The notes below the pieces were generated by a model that worked only from the letters and a program-made list of their open reading frames with translations, was not told where the DNA came from and searched no databases. Both the position numbers and the translations under genes were made by a program. Below are positions 7,667 through 15,631 of a stretch of DNA of 30,728 bases, piece after piece (the first letter of the stretch is position 1; every line of letters begins with the position of its first letter). Source of the DNA: Candidatus Helarchaeota archaeon (GTDB taxonomy: Archaea > Asgardarchaeota > Lokiarchaeia > Helarchaeales > HEL-GB-A); assembly GCA_013375405.1 (NCBI GenBank), contig JABXJU010000026.1:1-30728 (forward strand), read 5' to 3'.

Positions 7667-8044
7667 ATGTTTGAGTCAATTATTGCGTTACCTTCATCGA
7701 ATACGCGGAGAATGAAATCAGCAAAATTTCTTAAGACATTTGCTTCCTTTAACTGGAGTTCGGTCCAAGTTGAAATTAATTGTAGGCCACGTAAGAAACA
7801 TAATGGACCTTTTACAACGAAATACAATGCCTTTAATATTCCGCCAAATAAGATGGTTCGATGTAAAAAGACCCCTCTCGAAAGTATTCAACTAGAAGGT
7901 ACAATTGGTAATTCAAAACTAAAAATAACGTGTATTTTCAGTGAAGGAACTTCTCGTTGGGTAGAAGCTAAGATTGAGGGCGAAAATAAATCAATGATCA
8001 CTGTAATAGAAAAGCAACTTCTTAAAATTTTCAGATTAAAATAA
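7667..8044 (+). CDS. uncharacterised protein upstream of DHH phosphoesterase
   Basis: A 125-residue basic protein that I do not recognise. The first in-frame ATG is at 7643. The ATG at 7667 is preferred because GAGG lies seven bases upstream of it, and the protein then starts MFESIIALPSS. The middle is rich in Lys/Arg (CRPRKKHNG) and the end forms a strand-helix unit (VEAKIEGENKSM...EKQLLKIF). No zinc motif, signal peptide or membrane segment is present. The DHH gene follows after 33 bp in the same direction, so the two are probably co-transcribed. In some archaea DHH/RecJ-like genes sit beside a Pcc1-like KEOPS gene. This protein is longer than Pcc1, and I could not convince myself of that homology. 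Confidence 0.6.
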   Translation: MFESIIALPSSNTRRMKSAKFLKTFASFNWSSVQVEINCRPRKKHNGPFTTKYNAFNIPPNKMVRCKKTPLESIQLEGTIGNSKLKITCIFSEGTSRWVEAKIEGENKSMITVIEKQLLKIFRLK

Positions 8045-8077
8045 TTTCCAATTAGGAAAACTAGGGATAGAGCATAT

Positions 8078-9100
8078 TTGATTATATGTCATAATGATGC
8101 AGACGGTTTTGCGTCAGCAGGAATTCTTCTTTTAGTAAATGAAGATAATCTAGATGATTTACGATATTCTACAGTCAGATATATTAATATCCTTTTAAAA
8201 AGAATTCTAAATAACGAATCCCCTCAGAAGCTATATCTTCTTGATATAAACGCCGATGATAGTGATACATATATCCAAAACTTAATTATGCTTCGAAACA
8301 AAGGATATGATATAACCATTTTAGATCATCATCCGCTTACTGATTATTATGATGCGGAATTGAAATCAGAAGGTATTGAGGTCATACGAGACACATCTAT
8401 GAGTTGTAGTGAATTGGTTTTTCATTATTTCATAGATGCAATTAAAGATAAAAGGAAAGCAGAATTTTTATTATGCATTGGGGCTATCGGAGATAGAATT
8501 ATTACGCCTTTTGTGCAAAAAGTTATCAGTTCCTTTCGACGTGAAGAAATTTTTGATGTCTATGCCTGTCTTCTTGCTGGAATTACTAATGGTAGAGATT
8601 TCCTTTATAGTATATTTGAAGAAAAAGATAAAGATGGTGTTGGATTTACTAAAAAACTCTATTACCGTGCCGCAAAGAAACGGTTTTTTATTGAAAAACT
8701 AAAATCTAGAGTTAATTTCCTTCAGGAATCTGTCGAATCAATCAGCATTATCCATATTTTTCGAAAATATATAGGCTTTGCTGCAAGTTATCTAATAGAT
8801 CAAGATAATATTAAATTCGCGATTGCTATTGGGGATGGTCCTCCAGATTTCAAGAACCGATTTTATAATTACTGGCAAAATTTTCTTAATTTCATTTTTC
8901 GTCGTAAGGTTAAGGCAAAGAATGATAAAATCCGGATTAGTTTTCGATCTAAAGTCGCCCTAAATACTTTAGTTACTGCACTCTCCAAGAAATATCATGG
9001 CTTCGGAGGAGGGCATAAATATGCGTGTGGCGCTTCTATTCCACAAGAATTCCTCATTCCCTTTTTGAAAGAAATAATTCGTGAGATAAAAAATTTATGA
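8078..9100 (+). CDS. DHH/DHHA1 superfamily phosphoesterase
   Basis: A 340-residue protein of the DHH superfamily (RecJ / oligoribonuclease / cyclic-di-AMP phosphodiesterase-like), expected to use two Mn ions to hydrolyse phosphodiesters. It opens with HNDADG (5-10), continues with LLDINADD (D56, D60), has the family DHHP box (83-86) and ends with the DHHA1 substrate motif GFGGGHKYACGASIP (about 312-326). All metal ligands expected for catalysis look present. There is no CBS, DRTGG or membrane part. The TTG start is the only candidate that keeps the short N-terminal strand intact, and an in-frame stop lies upstream. Archaeal relatives include the GINS-associated nuclease and RNA exonucleases; which of these it resembles cannot be decided by eye. 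Confidence 0.88.
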   Translation: MIICHNDADGFASAGILLLVNEDNLDDLRYSTVRYINILLKRILNNESPQKLYLLDINADDSDTYIQNLIMLRNKGYDITILDHHPLTDYYDAELKSEGIEVIRDTSMSCSELVFHYFIDAIKDKRKAEFLLCIGAIGDRIITPFVQKVISSFRREEIFDVYACLLAGITNGRDFLYSIFEEKDKDGVGFTKKLYYRAAKKRFFIEKLKSRVNFLQESVESISIIHIFRKYIGFAASYLIDQDNIKFAIAIGDGPPDFKNRFYNYWQNFLNFIFRRKVKAKNDKIRISFRSKVALNTLVTALSKKYHGFGGGHKYACGASIPQEFLIPFLKEIIREIKNL

Positions 9101-9229
9101 AATTTCATTTCTAAATACAATCTAATCCTATCTTTACACATTTTTTACAAATTTCTTCTAAATTTTAATTCCAAACTCCTCGATCTAATCCAAGAAATAC
9201 TCTTTTTTTCATAACTTTCAACCAAAAAT

Positions 9230-10243
9230 CTAATCTTTAGCTGTAATCACGTTCTTCAAAATTCCGATCTTTTCAATCTCAGCTTCAACTACATCACCAA
9301 CACGTAATCGCGCCTTCCGTTGGATCGATTTTTCATGTAATCTTCCTGGATTACCCGAACATAAAAGAGTTCCTGGTAGTAAAGTTTGATCTTTAGAAGT
9401 ATAAGCTACCAATTGATAAACAGACCACTTCATATCCTTCGTATTTCCTTGTTGCATAATCTGTCCATTAACTCTAAGTTCCATTTTTAAATTATGAGGT
9501 TCTCCAATCTCATCAGGAGTAACAATACAAGGGCCTAAAGGTCCAGCTGTATCAAAATCTTTACTCTTAAATGGGCCTAATCGAAGTAATACCTCAGGAA
9601 TCTCAATATCCCGCGCTGAAATATCATTTAAAATCGTAAAACCTGCAATATATTCACCAGCATCTGCTTCCTCTATATCCTTCCCTCTCTTACCGATAAC
9701 CCAACCGAATTCCACCTCAAAATCTAACCATTTAGTAATCCCTGATGGAAAAATGATTGGATCTGTTGGACCAATAATACTACTTGGATTTTTTTTATAG
9801 CCAATAGGATAGCGCTTCCATAGCCCATAATCGGTTAATTTAGCTAAACTTTGTTTATAATGAGTCTCAAAAGTCATAAAATCCACTATATAACGTGGGT
9901 AAGTAAGCGGTTCTATTATTTTTGCATCTTCTTGGCCATAGATTAGTTGTTCTTTTTTAGGCCCCTCTATTTGTTCTTCACTTTTAAGAATATTTTTAAA
10001 ATAATTTTCAGTTTCGCGAGCGGCTTGAAATGAAAGTTCTCCTCCATCTAAAAACAATAACATATTATCAGAAATACGGACGTTCGCAATTTCATATGGT
10101 TTTGTTTCTTTTGTTTCTTGACTTAGATATGTAACATACGCAAAACATAAATCAAGAATCCTATCATTTATTAATAATCCATTCCTTGATCTATCTCCGA
10201 ATGGAGTTTCCGTTTTAAACTGAATTAACTTCATCTTCTTCAC
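9230..10243 (-). CDS. fumarylacetoacetate hydrolase (FAH) family protein
   Basis: A 337-residue FAH-family hydrolase that would cleave a C-C bond in a diketo acid or act as a related hydratase/decarboxylase. The metal and catalytic set seen in fumarylacetoacetase is intact: D121 and H128 (DFMTFETH), E176/E178 (LDFEVEFG) and D207 in LNDISARDIE. The last of these closely matches the LND.SARDI block of true fumarylacetoacetases. The later LGPFKSKDFD also resembles them. Its neighbours upstream are the broken nitrilase and the arylacetate block, so an aromatic ring-fission substrate is plausible but not shown. The first possible start is GTG at 10243; the ATG three codons later (10234) is equally likely. 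Confidence 0.9.
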   Translation of the reverse strand: MKKMKLIQFKTETPFGDRSRNGLLINDRILDLCFAYVTYLSQETKETKPYEIANVRISDNMLLFLDGGELSFQAARETENYFKNILKSEEQIEGPKKEQLIYGQEDAKIIEPLTYPRYIVDFMTFETHYKQSLAKLTDYGLWKRYPIGYKKNPSSIIGPTDPIIFPSGITKWLDFEVEFGWVIGKRGKDIEEADAGEYIAGFTILNDISARDIEIPEVLLRLGPFKSKDFDTAGPLGPCIVTPDEIGEPHNLKMELRVNGQIMQQGNTKDMKWSVYQLVAYTSKDQTLLPGTLLCSGNPGRLHEKSIQRKARLRVGDVVEAEIEKIGILKNVITAKD

Positions 10244-10298
10244 TTAGATCCATTAAAATTCTTATTCTCTCTATAACTTTTCTAAATAAGAGGATTAA

Positions 10299-10658
10299 TT
10301 ATTTGTTGAGAGAAAAAAAACTTATTTTTTTTATATCGATATTTTCGTGAAAATAGGTAGTCCCATCGGGGAAAGCCAGGACAAATGTATTATAGCTATC
10401 AGACCCCCGAAGGGCTATAAACGAGCCGCCAATAACGCCCTTGTGCTTGACTGCCAGGACTTTAAGCAATTGCATAGGTTTGCCATCAAGAGGCTGGGCG
10501 ACTTCAAGTATCTTCGGATGGAAACCCATTGCAGACGTGAAGAACTCTGGTAAAATCACCCACTCAGCCCCTTCAGTAAAGGCCTGGGTGGCAAGACGCT
10601 CAGCCATCTTGAGGTTTGCCGACTCATCTGCCATCATTTGACTTGCCGCAATCCTCAT
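10299..10658 (-). pseudogene. nitrilase/carbon-nitrogen hydrolase, N-terminal fragment
   Basis: From a good ATG (with GGAGAAGG upstream and an AT-rich TATA-like element beyond it) this reads as the first ~104 residues of a carbon-nitrogen hydrolase: MRIAASQM, a helix, then EWVILPEFFTSAMGF with the catalytic Glu of the Glu-Lys-Cys triad, then GVIGGSFIALRG and FPDGTTYFH. After the FH the protein runs off into low-complexity, K/I/F-rich sequence and stops, so the Lys and Cys of the triad are absent. The missing continuation, beginning FHDKD, lies at 17871-17672 on the same strand but upstream of this fragment. GC content by hand count over 10381-10620 is 120/240, against roughly 37% in the adjacent FAH gene, which hints at foreign origin. 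Confidence 0.85.
10345..10353 (-). repeat. 9-bp junction word TTTTCACGA, left copy
   Basis: This is the last stretch shared between the N-terminal nitrilase fragment and the middle fragment; the matching copy is at 17863-17871. Reading on the minus strand, the nitrilase frame enters the word here (...Tyr-Phe-His) and diverges after it. A 10-bp palindrome, ATATCGATAT (10333-10342), lies directly beyond the word on the diverged side. It may be a recombination core or simple microhomology at a break. Confidence 0.6.
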
Positions 10659-10701
10659 CTTTTTTACCTTCTCCTTTCTTTATTCTTCTTAATCTTTATA
10701 A

Positions 10702-10926
10702 TATGTTTTTAATAGATTTTATATAATTAAAAAATGGATTTTAGTAATAATAAGTAATTATAATGTCGAATTTGTAAGCACAATTCCTGCAGGAGCCAAA
10801 ACATGTCAGTTCCAAATAGCAAAAACGCAACCTGGAGTTCCTGATAAATGGAAACTCTACTCAGAATTCCTTGAAAAACGGGCGTTAAAACGCTGGAAAG
10901 CCAAGCAAAAAGGAGATAAAGAGTAG
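10702..10926 (+). pseudogene. C-terminal remnant of an unidentified gene
   Basis: An open frame without any ATG, GTG or TTG runs to the TAG at 10924. Its last ~55 codons read like real protein: NVEFVSTIPAGAKTCQFQI, then PGVPDKWKLYSEFLEKR and a Lys-rich tail. Upstream of about 10765 the frame is AT-rich low-complexity sequence, so only a C-terminal piece survives. A glycine, a Cys-x-Phe and a basic tail recall the ends of small ligand-binding families such as the ATC-hydrolase-like or V4R-like proteins, but I cannot assign it. It sits between the truncated nitrilase and the thioesterase, 16 bp before the latter, and adds to the signs of breakage at this end of the block. Confidence 0.5.
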
Positions 10927-10942
10927 AAGTGCTTATTAAGGT

Positions 10943-11365
10943 TTGATTAGAGTGGATCCAAAGAAATTAAAGGAGTATGCCCAAAGAGATAATTACTTTG
11001 AATTTATGGGTATCCAAGTTCTTGATATAAGAGAGGGGAAAGCAAAAGTCAGCTTAAAGTTCGAGAATAAGTTTATGAATTTCTTTAATGCGGGGCATGG
11101 GGGTGCTATCTATAGTCTAGCCGATTCAGCTTTCCAATTAGCATGTAATGCATCTGCAGATATTGAAATTGCAGTAGCCTTAAGCACAAATCTCAATCAC
11201 ATCAAGAAGGTTGAAGTGGGCGAAAGGCTCGTAGCTGATGCTGAAGTTATTGCTAGTACTAGAAAAACAAGCATTACTGAAATAAACATTAAGAATGAAA
11301 AAGAGGAACTAGTTGCAGTTTTCAGAGGTGTAGCTTACCTAAAAAGGAAAAAAGAAGCTGCCTAA
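10943..11365 (+). CDS. PaaI-type hotdog acyl-CoA thioesterase
   Basis: A 140-residue single hotdog domain of the PaaI/YbgC-like thioesterase group, expected to hydrolyse aryl- or acyl-CoA to the free acid. The family helix motif is present as NFFNAGHGGAIYSLADSAF (46-64), with HGG (52-54) and D61, the residue position used for catalysis in PaaI enzymes. The C-terminus ends with a strand AVFRGVAYLKRK typical of the fold. The TTG start follows an AAGG ribosome site; a GTG four codons later is the alternative. iorB follows 34 bp downstream on the same strand and a PaaK-type ligase is nearby, so a role in clearing stalled aryl-CoA esters fits. Confidence 0.9.
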   Translation: MIRVDPKKLKEYAQRDNYFEFMGIQVLDIREGKAKVSLKFENKFMNFFNAGHGGAIYSLADSAFQLACNASADIEIAVALSTNLNHIKKVEVGERLVADAEVIASTRKTSITEINIKNEKEELVAVFRGVAYLKRKKEAA

Positions 11366-11399
11366 AAGTTTAATTTCTTACTTTTGTAAAGATGAGTAA

Positions 11400-12224
11400 A
11401 TGAAAAAAGAATTCAATATTATCTTAGTGGGCACTGGTGGTCAAGGGGTAATTAGTGCCTCAACGATTCTTGGTTGGGCAGCTCTAAAAATGGACCAGAA
11501 TAATAAAGTTAGAACCGCAGAAACTCATGGAATGGCTCAAAGAGGGGGTACAGTAATAGTTCATTTGAGATTTGGTAAAGAAATTGAAAGTCCATTGGTC
11601 AAAATTAATAACGCAGATGTAATGTTGTCTCTTGAGCTTGTTGAAGCTGTTCGGTATTTAAATTATTTGAAGCCAGAGGGAATTTTACTTGTGAATAATG
11701 ATAGTATCATTCCGCCCGTACTATTTCAAGGACAACACATGGCTGTTGATCCCGAAGTATGTTTTGGTTGTGGGAATTGCAGAATAAATTGCCTTGTAAA
11801 CACCTATTATCAAGATCCAAAATCTTCCGCTGTAATAACATCACCAGCATCGCGAGTTATTAACGGACACTGTGAAATCCTCTCAGGATGCACGGGATGT
11901 ACCCTATGCACTCAAATCTGCAATCAACATGCCCTACGATTAGTACAAGATCTAAGTTATCCTGCTTATTCTGAGATAGAGAATGAGATTAAGACAACTT
12001 CATCAAATGGATTTATTCTGCCTGCATCATCAATTGCAACAGAATTAGGGGATATTCGGATGACAAATGTTGTGTTGATAGGAGCCTTATTGGGATTTGA
12101 AGATGTACCCCTGAAATTAGAGATAATTATGGATTCTATTAAAAAAAATTTGAAGCAAAAACTTGTGGAAAGGAATCTAAAGGCGCTAGAGGCGGGTCTG
12201 AACCTAATAAAAGACAGAATTTGA
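11400..12224 (+). CDS. iorB: indolepyruvate:ferredoxin oxidoreductase beta subunit with inserted ferredoxin domain
   Basis: A 274-residue gamma/beta-type subunit of 2-oxoacid:ferredoxin oxidoreductases. It starts with the family motif VGTGGQGVISAS (10-21) and contains ETHGMAQRGGTV (41-52), both standard for IorB. IorB is normally about 200 residues. The extra length here is an inserted module at about 115-185 with two classic [4Fe-4S] patterns, C121-C124-C127-C131 and C164-C167-C170-C174, separated by about 30 residues. After it the IorB fold resumes at YPAYSEIENE. The partner alpha subunit, itself carrying a two-cluster ferredoxin tail, is encoded tail-to-tail 12 bp away. The enzyme oxidises arylpyruvates to aryl-acetyl-CoA and reduces ferredoxin; the insert would add two clusters to the electron path. 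It is co-directional with the upstream thioesterase. Confidence 0.92.
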   Translation: MKKEFNIILVGTGGQGVISASTILGWAALKMDQNNKVRTAETHGMAQRGGTVIVHLRFGKEIESPLVKINNADVMLSLELVEAVRYLNYLKPEGILLVNNDSIIPPVLFQGQHMAVDPEVCFGCGNCRINCLVNTYYQDPKSSAVITSPASRVINGHCEILSGCTGCTLCTQICNQHALRLVQDLSYPAYSEIENEIKTTSSNGFILPASSIATELGDIRMTNVVLIGALLGFEDVPLKLEIIMDSIKKNLKQKLVERNLKALEAGLNLIKDRI

Positions 12225-12236
12225 ATTAATCAGTTT

Positions 12237-14177
12237 TTAATCAATGCGTTGAATAGCATTTTCTGGACAGATTTGATCACAAACACCACATCCAGAGCAT
12301 AAATCCCGCATTATACTAATTTCGTTCGTTTCTTCATCAATGAAAAAAGCAGGACATCCAAAAGTCGATGTACAAATTCGGCAATTATTACATTTTGTGG
12401 TATCTACCATATAACAATCGATTTTATCTCCTTTCTTCTTTTTGACTCGCACGTCTAGGATTGAACAGTTCTGGCGTGAAATTAACAGAGTGGGGCCATC
12501 AGTATAATTAATTGCTTCTATTAGAACATCAATTGTGCTTTTTAAATCATAGGGATCAAAAACACGGATGAATTTAACACCTAAACCTTTAGCTACGTCT
12601 TCAATTAAAATCCGTTTCCCTTGTTCACCTGTAATAAGAATACCTGTCCCTGGGTGAGGTTGAAAGCCTGTCATAGCAGTTGACAAATTATCAAGCACTA
12701 GTACATTAACTGTACTTTTGTTATAAACCAGGTTAGCAAGCGCAGGAATTCCAGAGTGGAAAAATGTACTATCGCCTAGTATAGCAAAGATTGGGCTCTC
12801 TTCTCCGGATTTAGATAGACCATGAGCCATTCCAATTGAAGCGCCCATACAGAGACATGCTTCAATAGTTTCTAAGGGAGGGTAAAACCCAAGTGTATAG
12901 CAACCAATATCTGAACTATAAATAAATTTGGCTCCAAACTTCTTTTCTGCCCCTTTTAATGCATAAAAACATGCGCGATGCGGACACCCAGCGCAAAGAA
13001 CGGGTGGGCGTGGGGGTGATTGAATCCCATTTCTACCTTCGGCTGGATGATTGGGCGCTTTTCTATTAAGAAAGGTATTCATTGCTATTTCGACAAGATG
13101 GGGAGTCAATTCCCCATTCCTCGGTAGCAGTTCTTTTCCGATTATTCTAAGGTCTGGATTAACTTCCTTTGCGAAAATATGTAAATATTCCTCGATGAAA
13201 GGCTCTAATTCTTCTACTACTAGGACATGGTCAAGATTTTTTATGAAGTTCACAATTAATTTACGAGGTGGTGGAAATGACGTGGCTAATTTTAAATAGG
13301 AAATCTCATTTTCTAACTGATTTTCTTTCAAATAATCTATTACATATGCAAAGGGTAAGCCAGGAGCGATTATGCCAACTTTTGAATTTTTATTCAGTTG
13401 AACTTTATTAAATGGAACATTATTAACCTCTTCCTCGATCTTTTTAAAACGTTCAAGCATAATTTTCCTATAGATTCGCGCATTGACGGGGAGAAAGGTC
13501 CAACGTTCTTTATCATGATCAAATTTTCCTTTCGTTTCATGAAACCTAATGGCCCCAAGCGTAACATCCCCACGGGAATGACTTAAACGTGTTGTGGATC
13601 TCAACATGACGACGGTCTTCAACCTTTCTGAAAAATCAAAAGCATACTTAGTCATTTCTTTTGCTTCATGTACATTGCTAGGCTCGAAGATAGGACATAA
13701 CGCATGTTTCGCTATATTGCGATTATCTTGCTCATTCTGGGAGCTATAACAATTAGGATCATCCGCTTCGATCAACACGAAACCGCCCCGAGCGCCTGCA
13801 TAGCACGCAGTGACGAATGGATCTAGTGCTACATTCAAACCAACGTGCTTCAGCACTGCTGCAGATCTCAGCCCACTCATTGATCCTCCAAAAGCCGTTT
13901 CAAACCCAACTTTTTCATTAATAGACCATTCAACATAGATCTCTGGAAAGTGCTTCGTCATTTTCGCAATAGTTTCAACGATTTCCGTGGCAGGCGTTCC
14001 TGGATACCCAGCCACCATACGGACACCAGCTTCCAATGCGCCCCTCGCGATTGCCTCATTACCTAAAAGGAGGACCTTTTCACCGGGAGAATCAATACTA
14101 TAACTAGGCTTAACCAATTCAACCACTTCGCTTGAAAAGTAAAAGTTATTAAATAAATTATTAATAGAAAATACCAT
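12237..14177 (-). CDS. iorA: indolepyruvate:ferredoxin oxidoreductase alpha subunit
   Basis: A 646-residue alpha subunit of indolepyruvate:ferredoxin oxidoreductase, which decarboxylates aromatic 2-oxo acids with thiamine diphosphate. The order is: pyrimidine-binding half with YPGTPATE (58-65); a CAGCPHR block (395-401); the ThDP motif from GDS (468-470) to LDN (495-497); and a C-terminal ferredoxin domain with C596-C599-C602-C608 and C627-C630-C633-C637. The first cluster pattern (CxxCxxC then FGCP) is the usual IorA form. The first ~30 residues look like an unstructured extension; an in-frame GTG at codon 18 is an alternative start. It is convergent with iorB instead of forming the common iorAB operon, and divergent from the PaaK-type gene across a 93-bp spacer that must hold both promoters. 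Confidence 0.95.
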   Translation of the reverse strand: MVFSINNLFNNFYFSSEVVELVKPSYSIDSPGEKVLLLGNEAIARGALEAGVRMVAGYPGTPATEIVETIAKMTKHFPEIYVEWSINEKVGFETAFGGSMSGLRSAAVLKHVGLNVALDPFVTACYAGARGGFVLIEADDPNCYSSQNEQDNRNIAKHALCPIFEPSNVHEAKEMTKYAFDFSERLKTVVMLRSTTRLSHSRGDVTLGAIRFHETKGKFDHDKERWTFLPVNARIYRKIMLERFKKIEEEVNNVPFNKVQLNKNSKVGIIAPGLPFAYVIDYLKENQLENEISYLKLATSFPPPRKLIVNFIKNLDHVLVVEELEPFIEEYLHIFAKEVNPDLRIIGKELLPRNGELTPHLVEIAMNTFLNRKAPNHPAEGRNGIQSPPRPPVLCAGCPHRACFYALKGAEKKFGAKFIYSSDIGCYTLGFYPPLETIEACLCMGASIGMAHGLSKSGEESPIFAILGDSTFFHSGIPALANLVYNKSTVNVLVLDNLSTAMTGFQPHPGTGILITGEQGKRILIEDVAKGLGVKFIRVFDPYDLKSTIDVLIEAINYTDGPTLLISRQNCSILDVRVKKKKGDKIDCYMVDTTKCNNCRICTSTFGCPAFFIDEETNEISIMRDLCSGCGVCDQICPENAIQRID

Positions 14178-14270
14178 ATTTAATTTACATATTTCTAGAT
14201 GGACAAAGAATCTATTGATAAAAATTCATTTTATTATCAGTTGTTTTACTAGAATCCATTTTGAGAAAAG

Positions 14271-15581
14271 GTGAGAAAGTTGGCAAAAAGGTATGAATAC
14301 TGGAATAAAGAAATGGAATTAAAATCAAGAAAAGAGTTAGATGAATTACAAAATAAACGATTACATGCCTTAGTAAAATTTTGTTATGAGAAAGTTCCCT
14401 TTTATAATAAGCGATTTAAGGATGCAAATCTTCATCCGGATGATATAAACAAAAAGGAGGATATCATCAAGATTCCGATAACAAGAAAGCAAGATTTGAG
14501 GGATAATTATCCCTTTGGGATGTTTTCAGTCCCATTGACAGAAATTGTTAGAATTCATGCGTCTTCTGGTACAACCGGTAAACCGACCGTGGTAGGTTAC
14601 AATCAAAAGGATATTGATACTTGGACTGAAGTAATGGCACGTACCATAATGGCGCCCAATATTACCAAAGAAGATATTGTACAGAATGCCTATGGTTATG
14701 GTTTATTTACAGGGGGATTAGGATTCCATTACGGGGCTGAAAAGATTGGAGCAACAGTAATTCCAATTTCGGGGGGGAATACTGAACGCCAAATTATGAT
14801 AATGCAGGATTTTAAGTCAACTGTATTAACATGCACACCTTCTTATTCATTATTCATAGCGGAATACTTGAAAAAGCAAGATATCGATGTTGATTCATTA
14901 AGTTTACGGGTCGGGATGTTCGGAGCCGAACCATGGAGTGAGGCCCTACGGTGTAAAATTGAGGAGTCGTTACATATTGATGCAATAGATATCTATGGTT
15001 TATCAGAAGTGTGTGGCCCCGGTGTCTCTGTAGAATGTCCTGAAAAAGCCGGGCTCCACATCTGGGAAGATCATTTTCTTCCTGAGGTAATAAACCCAGA
15101 AACCTCTGAACAATTAAGTGAGGGGGAACGAGGCGCCTTACTTTTTACAACGCTCACGAAAGAAGGAATTCCTCTTCTAAGATACCTAACCAATGATATT
15201 TCAGTTTTAAATTACGAAAAATGTAATTGCGGTCGCTGGCATGCACGGATGAAGAAAGTAATTGGGAGATCAGATGACATGCTAATAGTGAAGGGGATAA
15301 ATGTGTTTCCATCTGAAATTGAATATCAACTCCTAAAAATTCCCGAAGTCTCTGAAAATTACCAAATAATTATAGACCGTGATATTTTAGATAAATTAAC
15401 TGTAAGAGTAGAATTGAAGCCTGAGTTCTCAAGGTCGGAAGCACTCAAGAATAGGATCGAGAAGGGTCTATATAATGACTTACAAATTCACGTCAATGTG
15501 GAATTTGCAGCCCTTGGGACGATTGAACGTAGTATTGGAAAGGCTAAACGAGTGATTGATTTAAGAAAGGGTAAAATATAG
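14271..15581 (+). CDS. paaK: phenylacetate-CoA ligase family (PaaK-like)
   Basis: A 436-residue adenylate-forming enzyme that activates an arylacetate with ATP and CoA. The P-loop is HASSGTTGKP (96-105), the middle motif is YGLSE (242-246), and the hinge/C-terminal region contains GRSDDMLIVKG (332-342) followed by INVFPSEIE. The length is typical of PaaK. The C-terminal lid has the ACT-like alpha/beta shape of the family. Together with IorAB, which makes aryl-acetyl-CoA from arylpyruvate, and the nearby thioesterase it suggests flux between arylacetates and their CoA esters in either direction. The GTG start follows a purine-rich AGAAAAG; a TTG three codons on is possible. The CocE-type gene follows after 50 bp on the same strand. 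Confidence 0.93.
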   Translation: MRKLAKRYEYWNKEMELKSRKELDELQNKRLHALVKFCYEKVPFYNKRFKDANLHPDDINKKEDIIKIPITRKQDLRDNYPFGMFSVPLTEIVRIHASSGTTGKPTVVGYNQKDIDTWTEVMARTIMAPNITKEDIVQNAYGYGLFTGGLGFHYGAEKIGATVIPISGGNTERQIMIMQDFKSTVLTCTPSYSLFIAEYLKKQDIDVDSLSLRVGMFGAEPWSEALRCKIEESLHIDAIDIYGLSEVCGPGVSVECPEKAGLHIWEDHFLPEVINPETSEQLSEGERGALLFTTLTKEGIPLLRYLTNDISVLNYEKCNCGRWHARMKKVIGRSDDMLIVKGINVFPSEIEYQLLKIPEVSENYQIIIDRDILDKLTVRVELKPEFSRSEALKNRIEKGLYNDLQIHVNVEFAALGTIERSIGKAKRVIDLRKGKI

Positions 15582-15631
15582 CATATATGGTTGCGATAAG
15601 GATTAAATAAATAAAATGTAAGTGTTTTAGA

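Noticed and set aside
9101..9229. Pyrimidine-rich spacer with T-runs after the DHH gene considered as a terminator
   Set aside because: A CTTTTTTTC run is present, but there is no stem, and the convergent FAH gene ends within 30 bases. It could be a simple archaeal T-run terminator; the evidence is too thin to list.
10347..10641. Two plus-strand frames opposite the nitrilase N-terminal fragment
   Set aside because: The minus-strand frame has the family motif (ILPEFF) and a ribosome site; the plus frames show no recognisable motif and come from the higher GC content.
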